Source: Candidatus Rifleibacteriota bacterium (lineage in GTDB: Bacteria; Muiribacteriota; Ozemobacteria; Ozemobacterales; Ozemobacteraceae). From it: a DNA stretch of 64,000 nucleotides. The notes beneath the pieces are model-generated. The model searched no databases, was not told where the DNA came from, and saw nothing but the letters and a program-made list of their open reading frames with translations. The stretch lies in contig JADFYG010000010.1 of NCBI GenBank assembly GCA_015233155.1, forward strand, positions 1 to 64,000, written 5' to 3'. Positions within the stretch are counted from its first letter, which is position 1. Every line of letters starts with the position of its first letter. This document shows, piece by piece, positions 36,055-45,531 of the stretch. Both the position numbers and the translations under genes were made by a program.

Positions 36055-38712
36055 ATGAAGCGTATTTATCCAGTAGCGCTGGCGGTATTTGTTTGTCTTT
36101 GGCTATCAGCAGCCGGTTTATGTGCTCAGCCTTTGTCCGGCGAGTTGGGAGAGCTCTGTTCGCTGTTTGCACGATCGATGGCTCTGGAGCAGGAGTTACG
36201 GCCGGGAGTTGCGAAGATTTCGCCCGAGTCGTCCCGCATCAGGCAGGATTTCACCGACTCTGTTTCCCGAATAGAATTCCTGAAATCGATCGTATTGCGT
36301 GACATCGCGGCCGGCCTCGAAAAGGGCGATACGGAAGCCCTGGATGCATTTGTTTCCACTGTTTCCGCGCTGCCGTCGAATGATCCGGTACGTCGGCAGT
36401 TCATCCCTCTTACACGAGCCTTGCGATCAAAGCTGGTTTTCCTGCGACTGACAAGCGAACAAGCCCGCCATCAGGATATCGAATCGCGACTTGCAGCACT
36501 GGAAGGCATCAATGAAGCACTTTCAACGGCCGCTGCCCCCGGAAACACAAAATCGCCCCGGACCGCCCCGCCAATATATATTTCCTTTCACTGGCACATG
36601 CATCAGCCAATTTATTGGCCTTATGAAGACATCCTGACAACTGACCACCGCGGCGTCTACTCATATTCCGTCGTCGACGTTTTCAATCAACGCATGGGAC
36701 CATATACCTCATGGCCCTGGGACGCAGTCAAATCTATTGCAGATGCAGGTTTACCTGATGGCGGCGCGCAGGTGAGCTTTTCCGGCTCACTCATGGAAAA
36801 TCTGAATGTAATCAAGGGAAATTCCGGCTGGGCCGGTTCGTATGCTGCCGGTCGCCATCTGAAAACAGTTCGCGGAAATCCGCGTCTTGACATGGTTGCA
36901 TTCGGGTATCACCATCCGCTCATGGCTTTGATAGGTTATGAGGACATTCGACGCCAGATAGCCGCGCATCGCGACATGCTTCTGCGCACTTTCGGCGATG
37001 ACGTTCCGTATTCCAAAGGAATTTTTCCACCTGAAAATGCGTTCGCGAAATGGATGATTCCGGCTCTCGTCGACGAAGGTCTGGAATGGGTCATGGTGGA
37101 TAATATCCATTTCAATCGCGCATGCAAAGGTTATCCGTGGGTAAAAGGCGAAAACCTGTTTCCACCAAACCCGGCTGATCAGCGAAATGTGAACCCGGGT
37201 TCATGGCTGCAACTGAATGGGCTCTGGGCGCCGTCGAAGGTTTCCGCATGGGCTGACCGGCCACACTGGGTCGAGATGACAGATCCCGCAACCGGGAAGA
37301 CGGCGACCACACCCGGTGGCAAACCGGCGCGCATGATTGCTGTTCCCACTGAGCGATACCTCGGAAACGAAGACGGCCGTGGCGGCTTCGGAGCTTTGAA
37401 CTACGAGGCTGTGATGTCTCAACTCCTCAGTGAAAATAATGATCCGGATCATCCGATTTTATTGGTTCTTCACCACGACGGCGATAATTACGGCGGCGGC
37501 TCAGATGGTTACTATCACGCCAATTTTTCAAGATTCGTCGAGTGGGTGAAAGCAAACCCCGATCGTTTCGTCTGCACAACAGTACAAGATTATCTCGACC
37601 GTTTTCCGCCGGCTGCAAACGATGTAATTCATGTTGAACCAGGTTCATGGGCCGGCGCCGATAACGGAGACCCGGAATTTCTGAAATGGAACGGGAATCC
37701 CGACCCCAAGACCGGCTATTCGCCCGACAGAAACTCATGGGGCGTCATGACAGCATGCAGGAATATCGTTGCGACCGCCCGCGACCAGAAAGTTCCGAGT
37801 GCCGCACTCAAAGCTGCAGAACGCATGCTGATGGTTGCTCAGACCAGTTGTTATGAGTACTGGGACGGCACTGAAATGTGGGACTCTCACCCGACCAGAG
37901 CATGCAATCAAGCGGAAGAAGCAGTTGTTTCGCTACTGTCAACGAAGGAAAATGACGTGACACCACCTGCAATCTATATCCCACAAAGGGAGCCTTACAA
38001 TCCGGGCGGCCAGGAATGGGGAACGAAGCCTGAATCAAGTGATTTTACCATCTGGACCTACGCATATGATTTCGGCGGCATCGGGAGTGTTGTTCTCAAC
38101 TTACGAACTCATCCGGGAATGACAGCTGCCGACACCTCATGCGATGTATTGGCTGGTGGCGAATGGAAGGCATTGCCCATGGAATCCCGGGCAATTCCGG
38201 CCCAGACGAATCCGAAACCTCTTTTCAAGGCGGCGGAGTACTCGGCACGCGTTACCGGCCTGAAGGATGCGCTTGTCGACTACTATGTCACCGCCATGGA
38301 TAAATCGGGGAATAAAACAAGTTCACCCATTTTGCACGTCTATGTCGGTAACGGAGCAACCAGTGACAGCGGAAACGGGACGGACGACCTGACCTGGACT
38401 CCGCTGCAACCTTCCCCGCGAGATATCGTGACATTCACCTCATCCAAGCACGGCACACTTCATTGGGGTGTGAATGGCTGGATGCTTCCTCCAAGCCCTG
38501 TCTGGCCAAAGGATACGGTTATCTGGCCGGATAACAAGGCCGTAGAAACACAAATGATCAAAAACGCATCAGGAACCTGGTCCGTAGATGTGGGGCCTTT
38601 CGGTGACGCCAGTCGCCCCATTCACGAAATCGATGCAATCATGCATTTCGATGGCAACGCCTGGGGCAAGGACGCTTCCGTGTCTATCAATGACGGAGCG
38701 GCTTCAAGATAA
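36055..38712 (+). CDS. Exported GH57-type glycoside hydrolase
   Basis: 885 residues; ATG 36055 with AGGAGA; signal peptide about 1-23. After a helical N-terminal region, the GH57 barrel begins at about residue 174 with SFHWHMHQPIYWPYEDI. Nucleophile Glu327 lies in IFPPENAFAKW, and the acid, Asp475 or Asp477, in VLHHDGDNYGGG. The C-terminal 250 residues form beta-sandwich modules (FTIWTYAYDFGGIGSVVLNL and WGVNGWMLPP-type, like starch-binding domains). GH57 enzymes act on alpha-glucans (amylase, branching enzyme, amylopullulanase); an extracellular alpha-glucanase is most likely. It is a single gene ending at a strong terminator. Confidence 0.9.
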   Translation: MKRIYPVALAVFVCLWLSAAGLCAQPLSGELGELCSLFARSMALEQELRPGVAKISPESSRIRQDFTDSVSRIEFLKSIVLRDIAAGLEKGDTEALDAFVSTVSALPSNDPVRRQFIPLTRALRSKLVFLRLTSEQARHQDIESRLAALEGINEALSTAAAPGNTKSPRTAPPIYISFHWHMHQPIYWPYEDILTTDHRGVYSYSVVDVFNQRMGPYTSWPWDAVKSIADAGLPDGGAQVSFSGSLMENLNVIKGNSGWAGSYAAGRHLKTVRGNPRLDMVAFGYHHPLMALIGYEDIRRQIAAHRDMLLRTFGDDVPYSKGIFPPENAFAKWMIPALVDEGLEWVMVDNIHFNRACKGYPWVKGENLFPPNPADQRNVNPGSWLQLNGLWAPSKVSAWADRPHWVEMTDPATGKTATTPGGKPARMIAVPTERYLGNEDGRGGFGALNYEAVMSQLLSENNDPDHPILLVLHHDGDNYGGGSDGYYHANFSRFVEWVKANPDRFVCTTVQDYLDRFPPAANDVIHVEPGSWAGADNGDPEFLKWNGNPDPKTGYSPDRNSWGVMTACRNIVATARDQKVPSAALKAAERMLMVAQTSCYEYWDGTEMWDSHPTRACNQAEEAVVSLLSTKENDVTPPAIYIPQREPYNPGGQEWGTKPESSDFTIWTYAYDFGGIGSVVLNLRTHPGMTAADTSCDVLAGGEWKALPMESRAIPAQTNPKPLFKAAEYSARVTGLKDALVDYYVTAMDKSGNKTSSPILHVYVGNGATSDSGNGTDDLTWTPLQPSPRDIVTFTSSKHGTLHWGVNGWMLPPSPVWPKDTVIWPDNKAVETQMIKNASGTWSVDVGPFGDASRPIHEIDAIMHFDGNAWGKDASVSINDGAASR

Positions 38713-38726
38713 TACCTTCGATTATC

Positions 38727-38758
38727 AGGCGGGGGCGCGGCATGCCGCGCCCCCGCCT
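38727..38758. terminator. 32-bp perfect palindrome, bidirectional terminator
   Basis: AGGCGGGGGCGCGGCA and its exact complement make a 32-bp perfect palindrome between convergent genes (GH57 at left, GT-C-type membrane protein at right). No long T-run follows on the plus strand, so it may be a repeat element that also blocks transcription. Confidence 0.7.
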
Positions 38759-38763
38759 TCCGT

Positions 38764-40392
38764 TTATTGACCTTCGAAATGCGTGCAGGATGGAAGTGAC
38801 ACGGAAAAAGTCTCAAGAAGCGATTTTATCCGGGGAATGATCTCTTCATCCAAAGCATAGAACGCCACCCTGGGTTCTGGTGAAATCAGGCACGCATCAG
38901 TGAATACAAGATACCCGAGCAGTTTCCAGTTCGTCGGAAGCACGGGAAAAACTCCGGGGTAAACCATGGCGAAACGCACATTCCGTTCACGGGCCAGATT
39001 GTTCATCCAGTCGGGGGATGCGCCTGGTCTACGCGCCTCGAGTGCCCTTTTCGAAGCAAGACCAAGCAGATCAAGGACATAGGAATTATTTCCGTACACG
39101 ACTAACCCCAGATCATTCACCGCGATCGGAGCGGCATAGAATTCCTGCGCAAATCTATGCATCTGGTACTGGTGACCGTATATATTATGAGCCGCCGCCG
39201 GAACAGCCAATGTGATCATAAGATAAGGCATACCGGTGATTGTAATGGCGGCGAAGCCAAGAAGAATGCTTTTATAAATTGGTTCGTAATCAATAAACGC
39301 CACAAGCGGATTACGAAAAACCCATATCGTGATAACCAGAAGATTCCCCCATAAATAAATTTCGTATCGGGAAAACCACCCTATTTTTCCAAAAACCAGC
39401 AGAGAAGCCGTTCCTAATACTGCCAAGAAAGCAATCAGGCGTTCGGTCACGTTTGGCGCATCAAGGCGATTCTGAAAAACAACCGCCAGCAGCAGCACTG
39501 AAAAAAACGCAAGAATCGTTCCCTGGCGATTTACGAGATTTTCCACAAGGTTCTCAACGACTGATCCATGACCGCCGTTGCTCGATAATGGCGGTGGATT
39601 CAGAATTTTTGCGATCACGGACGTGGGTAGAACACCCAGGCCATGCATCTGCAACATTCCGGAAAAACCAGCGACCGGAAGAATAATGCAAAGTCCGGCG
39701 ATGACGGCCGACTTTCTGTAACCGCGCAATCCGATAACAATAATTGCGGGAAGGGACAATGCGAGATTTTCATAACGAATCAGAGGACCAAGAACAATCG
39801 CCGCTATCAGCCACCATGATGGATGGCCGGTTTCCCCCCAACGTAAGAAACCGAAAAAAAACAGTGCCGTCAAAAAAAACTGAACGGAATGCTCCATGCC
39901 GGTAAAGGCCAGACCAACAAGCTGAATCGTCGGAATCAGGATTATCAGAATCAGGGGATGAAAAAACCTGCGTTTGACATCATTCAGATTCAGAAGTGAT
40001 CGATGAATGAACTCATTGAATATGCAAATTACTCCTATCGAGGCTAAAAAATTCAGGATCAATGGAACAAAGAGACCAATGCGTGTCGCGGCAAACGGGG
40101 CAAGCAAAAACGGCCATAGAATGCTCGAACATGGAGCTGCCCACTCACCCGCATTAACGCCGTATTCGCCATGCAGAATTCGCGACGCGAGAGCCAGATG
40201 TATATATGGATCATCCAGAGTATAGGTGAATATACCATTATTTTTCAGGAGTAATGCCATCAAAAGGCCGATAAAGAGCAAAACGAAGACAATGAGAGCG
40301 GGAAAAAGGGCCGCGCGGGAAGACCCGGAATCGCTCGATGTTTTCGGGCAGAAACCGGCGGACTCAATCATAAAAATACAGTCTGATACCAT
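38764..40392 (-). CDS. GT-C-like polytopic membrane protein
   Basis: 542 residues with about ten predicted TM helices. The first luminal loop TYTLDDPYIHLALASRILHG contains the paired acidic residues expected of GT-C glycosyltransferases, which use polyprenyl-phosphate sugars on the outer face of the membrane. The C-terminal soluble part (NVRFAMVYPGVFPVLPTNW) is typical of related hypothetical proteins in many phyla. The acceptor is unknown; a protein or surface glycan is likely. ATG 40392 has no clear ribosome site; Met8 at 40371 is an alternative. It is 139 bases downstream of the phosphatase gene. Confidence 0.72.
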   Translation of the reverse strand: MVSDCIFMIESAGFCPKTSSDSGSSRAALFPALIVFVLLFIGLLMALLLKNNGIFTYTLDDPYIHLALASRILHGEYGVNAGEWAAPCSSILWPFLLAPFAATRIGLFVPLILNFLASIGVICIFNEFIHRSLLNLNDVKRRFFHPLILIILIPTIQLVGLAFTGMEHSVQFFLTALFFFGFLRWGETGHPSWWLIAAIVLGPLIRYENLALSLPAIIVIGLRGYRKSAVIAGLCIILPVAGFSGMLQMHGLGVLPTSVIAKILNPPPLSSNGGHGSVVENLVENLVNRQGTILAFFSVLLLAVVFQNRLDAPNVTERLIAFLAVLGTASLLVFGKIGWFSRYEIYLWGNLLVITIWVFRNPLVAFIDYEPIYKSILLGFAAITITGMPYLMITLAVPAAAHNIYGHQYQMHRFAQEFYAAPIAVNDLGLVVYGNNSYVLDLLGLASKRALEARRPGASPDWMNNLARERNVRFAMVYPGVFPVLPTNWKLLGYLVFTDACLISPEPRVAFYALDEEIIPRIKSLLETFSVSLPSCTHFEGQ

Positions 40393-40531
40393 TCACGATA
40401 AATAGGTGCGTAATTGATGCGTGGGAGCGATCAGGTGGATCTTCCGGGTAGTGTGCACAAACATTTAGTGATTGGCTTGATAATAGCGCTAGCATTGTTA
40501 TTCTCCGGGTTGTGAAAGTCATCAATCGAAA

Positions 40532-43408
40532 TCAGACTGCGAGACGTTTCAAAAAGATCAGGGAAACGTCATCCGTAGCCGCTGAGCTTCCGATAAAGGC
40601 ATCCAATTTTTCGAACAGTGCGGCAACGGCTTTCTCCGGCTCAAGGCCGGCGACATCATCCAGCCATTGGCGGGCAAGGTCGTATCCCAACACCACTCCA
40701 CCAGGGTCTGATGCCTCAACGAAGCCGTCCGTGTAAAATAGAACGATATCACCGGGGGCAAGCTGAATTTCCTTAACATCATATTCTATCTTCGTGCGCG
40801 TACCAAGGGGCATTGCGATCTGTTCAAGCATTTCGATCTTTCCGGTCGAAGCACATCGAAAAAAGGGGAAATTGTGTCCGGCATTCGAATATCGAAGAAT
40901 ATTGCTGACAGGGTCGATCGAATAGATAAACACGGTCATCATTTTTTGCCGTTTCAGGGCGCTGAGCATGAATCTGTTGAACGAGCCGAGCAGATCCGGG
41001 AAGGAACGATGCATGTTTTCCTCGTTTGCGAAAACGGCTTTGGCCATCCCCATCACAAGTGCGGCCGCCACACCATGTCCGGAGACATCGCCAACGAGAC
41101 CCGTGATAGAAGTTTCACCTACATTGAAATAATCGAAGTAGTCGCCCCCCAAATCCGTCATTGAGCGGCTTTTGCCAAAAATATGGTAGTCGCTGAGTAT
41201 CAACGCCTGCCTGGGAAACAGGCTTTCCTGGACGATACGGGCGATTTGCAGATCACGCATTCCTTCGATAACGTGATTCATCAGACCGGCCATTTCGCCG
41301 AATTCGTCCGCGGCATGAATCGGCACCTGATGGTCAAATTTTCGCTGCTGAATAGCTTCTATTCCCAGATTAAGATCGGAAATGGGGTTCAGAAACTGCT
41401 CTGACAGGAACATGCCTATGGAGGCGGTCGATACAAAAACAAGCAGTGACAATAACAACAAGCCACCCCAAAGATACTGGACATGGCGCTGCAAAGGCTG
41501 AAGAGATGTATTCGCGGTAAGAATGTAACTTGTGAGATTCTGGCCCTTGATACCCAGCCAGAGATTATCCCCGTCGGGAGCACTGACGATATTGCGAATA
41601 CTCGTTTTTGTGATCTTCAATTCATGCACGACACGATCAATTTGCACCTTGTCTTCAGGAAATGAAACCAGTGTATGGAAAAACGTCTCTTCGCCGACCG
41701 CATTTACACGCCAGGAAAAATCAGACTGTCGCAGAAGCTCGCTGATGTGCTTTTTCATAAACTCATACTCGAGATCATAGCCTGGAACATTGACCATAAC
41801 CATATAAGGTGCTGTTCCATCGGGAAGAAAAAGAGGATTCACATAAAGAAACGAAACTTCATTTCCTGTCTGGAAACGAAAAAATTCGCCTCGTTTTCTC
41901 AGTATTTCATCGACAAGATTTTTTGTCCCGCCAGTTGAAATGGAGCTGAAAATTCCCGACGCTGCTTCTGCTGCGAAAGTCCCCGAATCTATATGGCTGT
42001 CATTGTTTATTTTTTTCAGACCTTCGCGCGCAAGGAGTGAATACATCCGGGCAATTTCAGATCGTCGCTTCTCTTTCAGCTTTTCGTTGAAACAAAAAAG
42101 CGTATTGCCTTTATCATTTATGAGAAATATGTTGCTGATAGAAGGTTCTCTGCGAAAAGGCTCGAAAAAGCGTGAGATCTCTTCCGGGGAAGAATGCAAG
42201 TCGAAATTTTTAATCATGCCGGTTATCCATGTGGTCAGTCGCAACTGCTCTTCGGGAAACCTCTCGTCGAACTGACGGAGCTTCAAACGCATCCGGGATT
42301 CGAGTTCCTGGAGCATGACCCGGCCATGGTCTTTCAGGGCGTAATACCCGCCTACGAGCAGGATTAACGACGGGATTCCCACGGCAAACAGGAAAAGACC
42401 GACAAGTTTGGACGGAATACGTGCCGCGAAGCCGCTTTCCCTGTTTTGAATTTTTACAAAAACAAACGCCGTCCAGAGCATGCCGATACCAAACAGGATC
42501 AGTCGCAATCTGTTGGAAATAAAAGCCGGTTTCGGGGAAATTGCAAGCAGATAGCCGCCTCTGCCTCTAAGCATGACGGTTCCGTGAAAGTAGCTTCCCT
42601 CAAAATTGCGATCATATCTTGAAAGCGCGGCAAGAACCTCATGTTTCAATTCGGAGCGGCGATTCCATTGTGACGGGATAAGGTTAATCGTTCCCGAGGA
42701 CATTTCGAACATGCCGACTTGCAGACGCTTTGTGTGGTGTCGAATCATAGCCATGGAACTCTGTAATGCACGATTTTCGCGAATTCCCGCCGGATGGATC
42801 AGAGCACAGTAGCCACCGATATCGGCTGATCCTCCGAGATTATAATCCCAGGTGAAATAGCCGTCACGGGGACGATTATCAAGAGCTAACACGCTTCCCC
42901 GGAATTTTACAGCAAGCATCGGCTCCGGCATGATCAGAAATCGGCTCAGAATGCCCTCCTGAGTTTTTGTCACATCACGACGTTCTGAAGCATCAATCAG
43001 AGTCCCATAAGCACGTTCGACGACTCCGCGAGTGTGTCGGGAACTACTCATTTCAGTGATTACACTGCCCTTCTTATCGAATACATAAAGGTCGAATGTT
43101 TGGGGAAACAAGCTAATCAAACGTTCGACCCCAAGCTTTTGAATTGATACAGGGCGAGTCTTTACAGCATCCATCATCCGTCGAATGGAGCGTTCAACCA
43201 TGGCTACATCATTATCAGCGGTCTGCAGTCGCCCAAGAACACTCTCGTGAAGCGCTCTCTCAGCAGATATGACGCGCTCGACCTCAAAGATTTCCATGAA
43301 ATACAATGCCGCAAGGAGAACGGCAACTGGAAAAACGGCAAAAACCAGAACAGCCATAACTGTGCGGGTCATCATACGTAATCTGGGAAAGAGGTCGGCA
43401 AAATTCAT
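40532..43408 (-). CDS. Membrane-bound RsbU/SpoIIE-type PP2C phosphatase with HAMP
   Basis: 958 residues. TM segments at about 17-38, 305-322, 334-356 and near 650 flank two extracytoplasmic sensor regions. A HAMP domain follows (LSEQFLNPISDLNLGIEAIQ), then a PP2C-type Ser/Thr phosphatase with the metal-binding motifs GGDYFDYF, LVGDVSGHG, LFYTDGFVEA and TDDVSLIFL. Such enzymes dephosphorylate anti-anti-sigma factors in partner-switching stress pathways; no STAS or RsbW gene is in the window. ATG 43408 has GGAGGG 14 bases upstream. Two sensor regions on one chain is less common than one. Confidence 0.9.
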   Translation of the reverse strand: MNFADLFPRLRMMTRTVMAVLVFAVFPVAVLLAALYFMEIFEVERVISAERALHESVLGRLQTADNDVAMVERSIRRMMDAVKTRPVSIQKLGVERLISLFPQTFDLYVFDKKGSVITEMSSSRHTRGVVERAYGTLIDASERRDVTKTQEGILSRFLIMPEPMLAVKFRGSVLALDNRPRDGYFTWDYNLGGSADIGGYCALIHPAGIRENRALQSSMAMIRHHTKRLQVGMFEMSSGTINLIPSQWNRRSELKHEVLAALSRYDRNFEGSYFHGTVMLRGRGGYLLAISPKPAFISNRLRLILFGIGMLWTAFVFVKIQNRESGFAARIPSKLVGLFLFAVGIPSLILLVGGYYALKDHGRVMLQELESRMRLKLRQFDERFPEEQLRLTTWITGMIKNFDLHSSPEEISRFFEPFRREPSISNIFLINDKGNTLFCFNEKLKEKRRSEIARMYSLLAREGLKKINNDSHIDSGTFAAEAASGIFSSISTGGTKNLVDEILRKRGEFFRFQTGNEVSFLYVNPLFLPDGTAPYMVMVNVPGYDLEYEFMKKHISELLRQSDFSWRVNAVGEETFFHTLVSFPEDKVQIDRVVHELKITKTSIRNIVSAPDGDNLWLGIKGQNLTSYILTANTSLQPLQRHVQYLWGGLLLLSLLVFVSTASIGMFLSEQFLNPISDLNLGIEAIQQRKFDHQVPIHAADEFGEMAGLMNHVIEGMRDLQIARIVQESLFPRQALILSDYHIFGKSRSMTDLGGDYFDYFNVGETSITGLVGDVSGHGVAAALVMGMAKAVFANEENMHRSFPDLLGSFNRFMLSALKRQKMMTVFIYSIDPVSNILRYSNAGHNFPFFRCASTGKIEMLEQIAMPLGTRTKIEYDVKEIQLAPGDIVLFYTDGFVEASDPGGVVLGYDLARQWLDDVAGLEPEKAVAALFEKLDAFIGSSAATDDVSLIFLKRLAV

Positions 43409-43774
43409 GCTCGTTACTGATTTCCCTCCGAAACTTGTGTATTATTCTTCTATAAGGCTCATAATGCGCCCTGTCAGTTAGTACCGTCAAGCCTCAAATA
43501 ACCAGACATTTATGTACCGCACACAACCGACCATTGTTGGCAGGGTCATTTAATTCTCGACCGTAGAATGGCTTGAATAGACTGATTTCAACGAATGGTA
43601 GGGCGGGACCGCCGGGACCGCCGAGAAAGCTCGTGGCAAAAGACGCGGCGCGCCCGGCGGTCGCTGCCCTACCTGTCGAGAATTAAATGACCCGACCATT
43701 GTATGAATGGACCTACCCTGAAGTTCATGACGATGGTATACTTGATACAGTAAGTCTAATTTGAGATATCACAA
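43409..43774. other. Gap holding a MITE-like element
   Basis: About 365 bases between the divergent phosphatase and RDD genes. Apart from the element at 43538-43693 and its flanking 9-bp direct repeats, I see no gene or clear promoter. The start of the RDD operon must lie in its right part. Confidence 0.7.
43538..43693. mobile_element. MITE-like palindromic element with 19-bp perfect terminal inverted repeats
   Basis: Inverted repeats GGGTCATTTAATTCTCGAC (43543-43561) and its exact complement (43675-43693) enclose a GC-rich imperfect hairpin that starts GGTAGGGCGGGACCGCC and ends GCGGTCGCTGCCCTACC. The sequence GACCATTGT occurs at 43529-43537 and again at 43694-43702, a probable 9-bp target duplication (five extra bases separate the left copy from the repeat). 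It encodes nothing, so a transposase would act in trans. Confidence 0.78.
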
Positions 43775-44473
43775 ATGCCTTTGGAAAAGCAGATAATAAC
43801 ACCGGAAAACATTGTTATCAGGTATCAGCTGGCCGGGCCGGTCAGTCGGGGTGTCGCCTGGATGAACGATTTTGTATTCCAGGGAATCCTGATCGGAATC
43901 GGTGTCCTATTTATAAATATCTTTTTCTCCGGTTATTCGGTGAGATCCGTGAATGAAGTGCTGACAGTTATACATGCCTGCATCATTCTGTTTGGATATC
44001 ACACTTATTTCGATATTTTTGCCGAAGGAAGATCACCGGGCAAGAAGTCTGCCGGCATAAGAGTTGTACGACTCGACGGTCAGTCAATAGATTTTTTTCC
44101 GTCTATCATTCGCAATCTTTTGCGGATCGTAGACTTCCTGCCGATAGGCTTCCTTCTTGGAGTTATAACCATGCTGATGAACGAGCAACATCAGCGCATC
44201 GGTGATCTGCTCGCCCAGACATTGGTAATTCGGGAACCATCGCGGCCTCCTGATAAAGAGCCAATCGTGGGCTTCGTAGCCAGCGACAAGCCCCGTTTCA
44301 GAGCAACGCGTTCGACAAATAACAGCTCTGCCAGACCGGTGGTCCAGAAGCCAATAAAACGCTCTCCATCACCTGGAAATAAACCCCCGGCTCCGACGGC
44401 AAAACCGACAAATACAGCAGATTCCGACTCCGACGCTGTTCTTCCTGACACCGATTCTGAGGAAAAGCCATGA
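43775..44473 (+). CDS. RDD family membrane protein, first gene of the MoxR-DUF58 operon
   Basis: 232 residues. The RDD domain spans about residues 20-150: AGPVSRGVAWMNDFVFQGIL with the family's Arg and Asp, TM helices at about 32-52 and 65-84, then FAEGRSPGKKSAGIRVVRL (the second conserved stretch) and a third TM. The C-terminal 80 residues are a disordered Pro/Ser/Asp-rich tail. Its stop overlaps the next gene's start (ATGA). RDD proteins often travel with MoxR, DUF58 and SpoIIM, as here; the molecular role is unproven (some are Na+/H+ antiporter-like). Confidence 0.9.
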   Translation: MPLEKQIITPENIVIRYQLAGPVSRGVAWMNDFVFQGILIGIGVLFINIFFSGYSVRSVNEVLTVIHACIILFGYHTYFDIFAEGRSPGKKSAGIRVVRLDGQSIDFFPSIIRNLLRIVDFLPIGFLLGVITMLMNEQHQRIGDLLAQTLVIREPSRPPDKEPIVGFVASDKPRFRATRSTNNSSARPVVQKPIKRSPSPGNKPPAPTAKPTNTADSDSDAVLPDTDSEEKP

Positions 44474-45531
44474 TTGTTCGAGACGACAGTCCTTTTGCTC
44501 AAGCGCTTATGTTCGTGGAAAGCCGTGATCCTCAGGCACGCCAGGATGGGATAGCGCTACTTGCCGAAATCGGGGACGCGCGCAGTCTTGAGGTCGTGCG
44601 CGTGCTTCAGAACGATGAGGATCCCGATGTTCGCGCTGCCGCCCGACCGGTATACCAGTCGCTCATAGATAAGGGACTTCATCCGCGTTTACGGCCTGGT
44701 GATGAGCTGCAACGCGAAAAATCCCCGCTCTCGCACCCCACGGAAATCCTGGATGAAGCCTTCTTTCTGATCACGCGCAATTTCGACAGAATCGTCTCGG
44801 CCTCTTTGCGAAGCGGAAGTATAAAAATCTTAACGGGGTTCCTGTTTATATGTGCCCCATATTGGCTGAGCTCCGCCGATTCTTCCTGGCTCCAACAGGA
44901 AGCATACAGCATATTTATCTGGTTGTTCGTCATTCACCAGGTGCTGGTACGCCCATACGCCTGGGAGACAACCGGCCGTGCCATACTGGCTAACTATCCT
45001 GAAAAAAGCGTTCGCAAGGCTGCCATCGGCGAGTTTTCCAGCTATCGCTTCCAGCAAATTTTCTTTGGAAACGCATTATTTCGTCTGGTGATGTTGGGCC
45101 CCATACTGTTTTTCTGGCAAAGTCTGCTGGTTCAAATTAATCATTATACCTCTCTCGATCCACTCTATGTAGCACTTGCCATAGCCTTTATGGCTTTCAT
45201 ACTGTATCTGAATCCTTTTTTTATGCCGCTTCATATTTTAAGCGGCAAGCCTGTTACAGCGACGATTTCAGAGAGCATCGAACTGGGCGGCCAGAAGCGC
45301 TGGGTGTTGAACGGCATATATTTAAATTTCCTTGCAATGACACTGGGCCTATATATCATGCTTGGCATGAACGTATTGTTCATTTTACAAATGTTATTTA
45401 ATGTAGATCACAGCGGATGCATTGTCGGCGCCATTTTAATTGCCGATGCCATCATAGACCCGCTCTGGATGTCCTGTCGTTTGCTCATTACGCGACTCTG
45501 CATGAACAGCTCGTCTCTGGAGGGCATATGA
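44470..45531 (+). CDS. HEAT-repeat plus multi-pass membrane protein
   Basis: 353 residues. A single HEAT-like unit lies at about 22-62 (ARQDGIALLAEIGDARSLEV, then NDEDPDVRAAARPV). It is followed by a membrane domain with about six TM helices (GFLFICAPYW, YSIFIWLFVIHQVLV, LGLYIMLGMNVLFILQML). The gene overlaps both neighbours by 4 bases. In related clusters this position holds an uncharacterised membrane protein, so it is probably a fixed member of the same complex. No enzyme signature is seen. Confidence 0.8.
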   Translation: MIVRDDSPFAQALMFVESRDPQARQDGIALLAEIGDARSLEVVRVLQNDEDPDVRAAARPVYQSLIDKGLHPRLRPGDELQREKSPLSHPTEILDEAFFLITRNFDRIVSASLRSGSIKILTGFLFICAPYWLSSADSSWLQQEAYSIFIWLFVIHQVLVRPYAWETTGRAILANYPEKSVRKAAIGEFSSYRFQQIFFGNALFRLVMLGPILFFWQSLLVQINHYTSLDPLYVALAIAFMAFILYLNPFFMPLHILSGKPVTATISESIELGGQKRWVLNGIYLNFLAMTLGLYIMLGMNVLFILQMLFNVDHSGCIVGAILIADAIIDPLWMSCRLLITRLCMNSSSLEGI

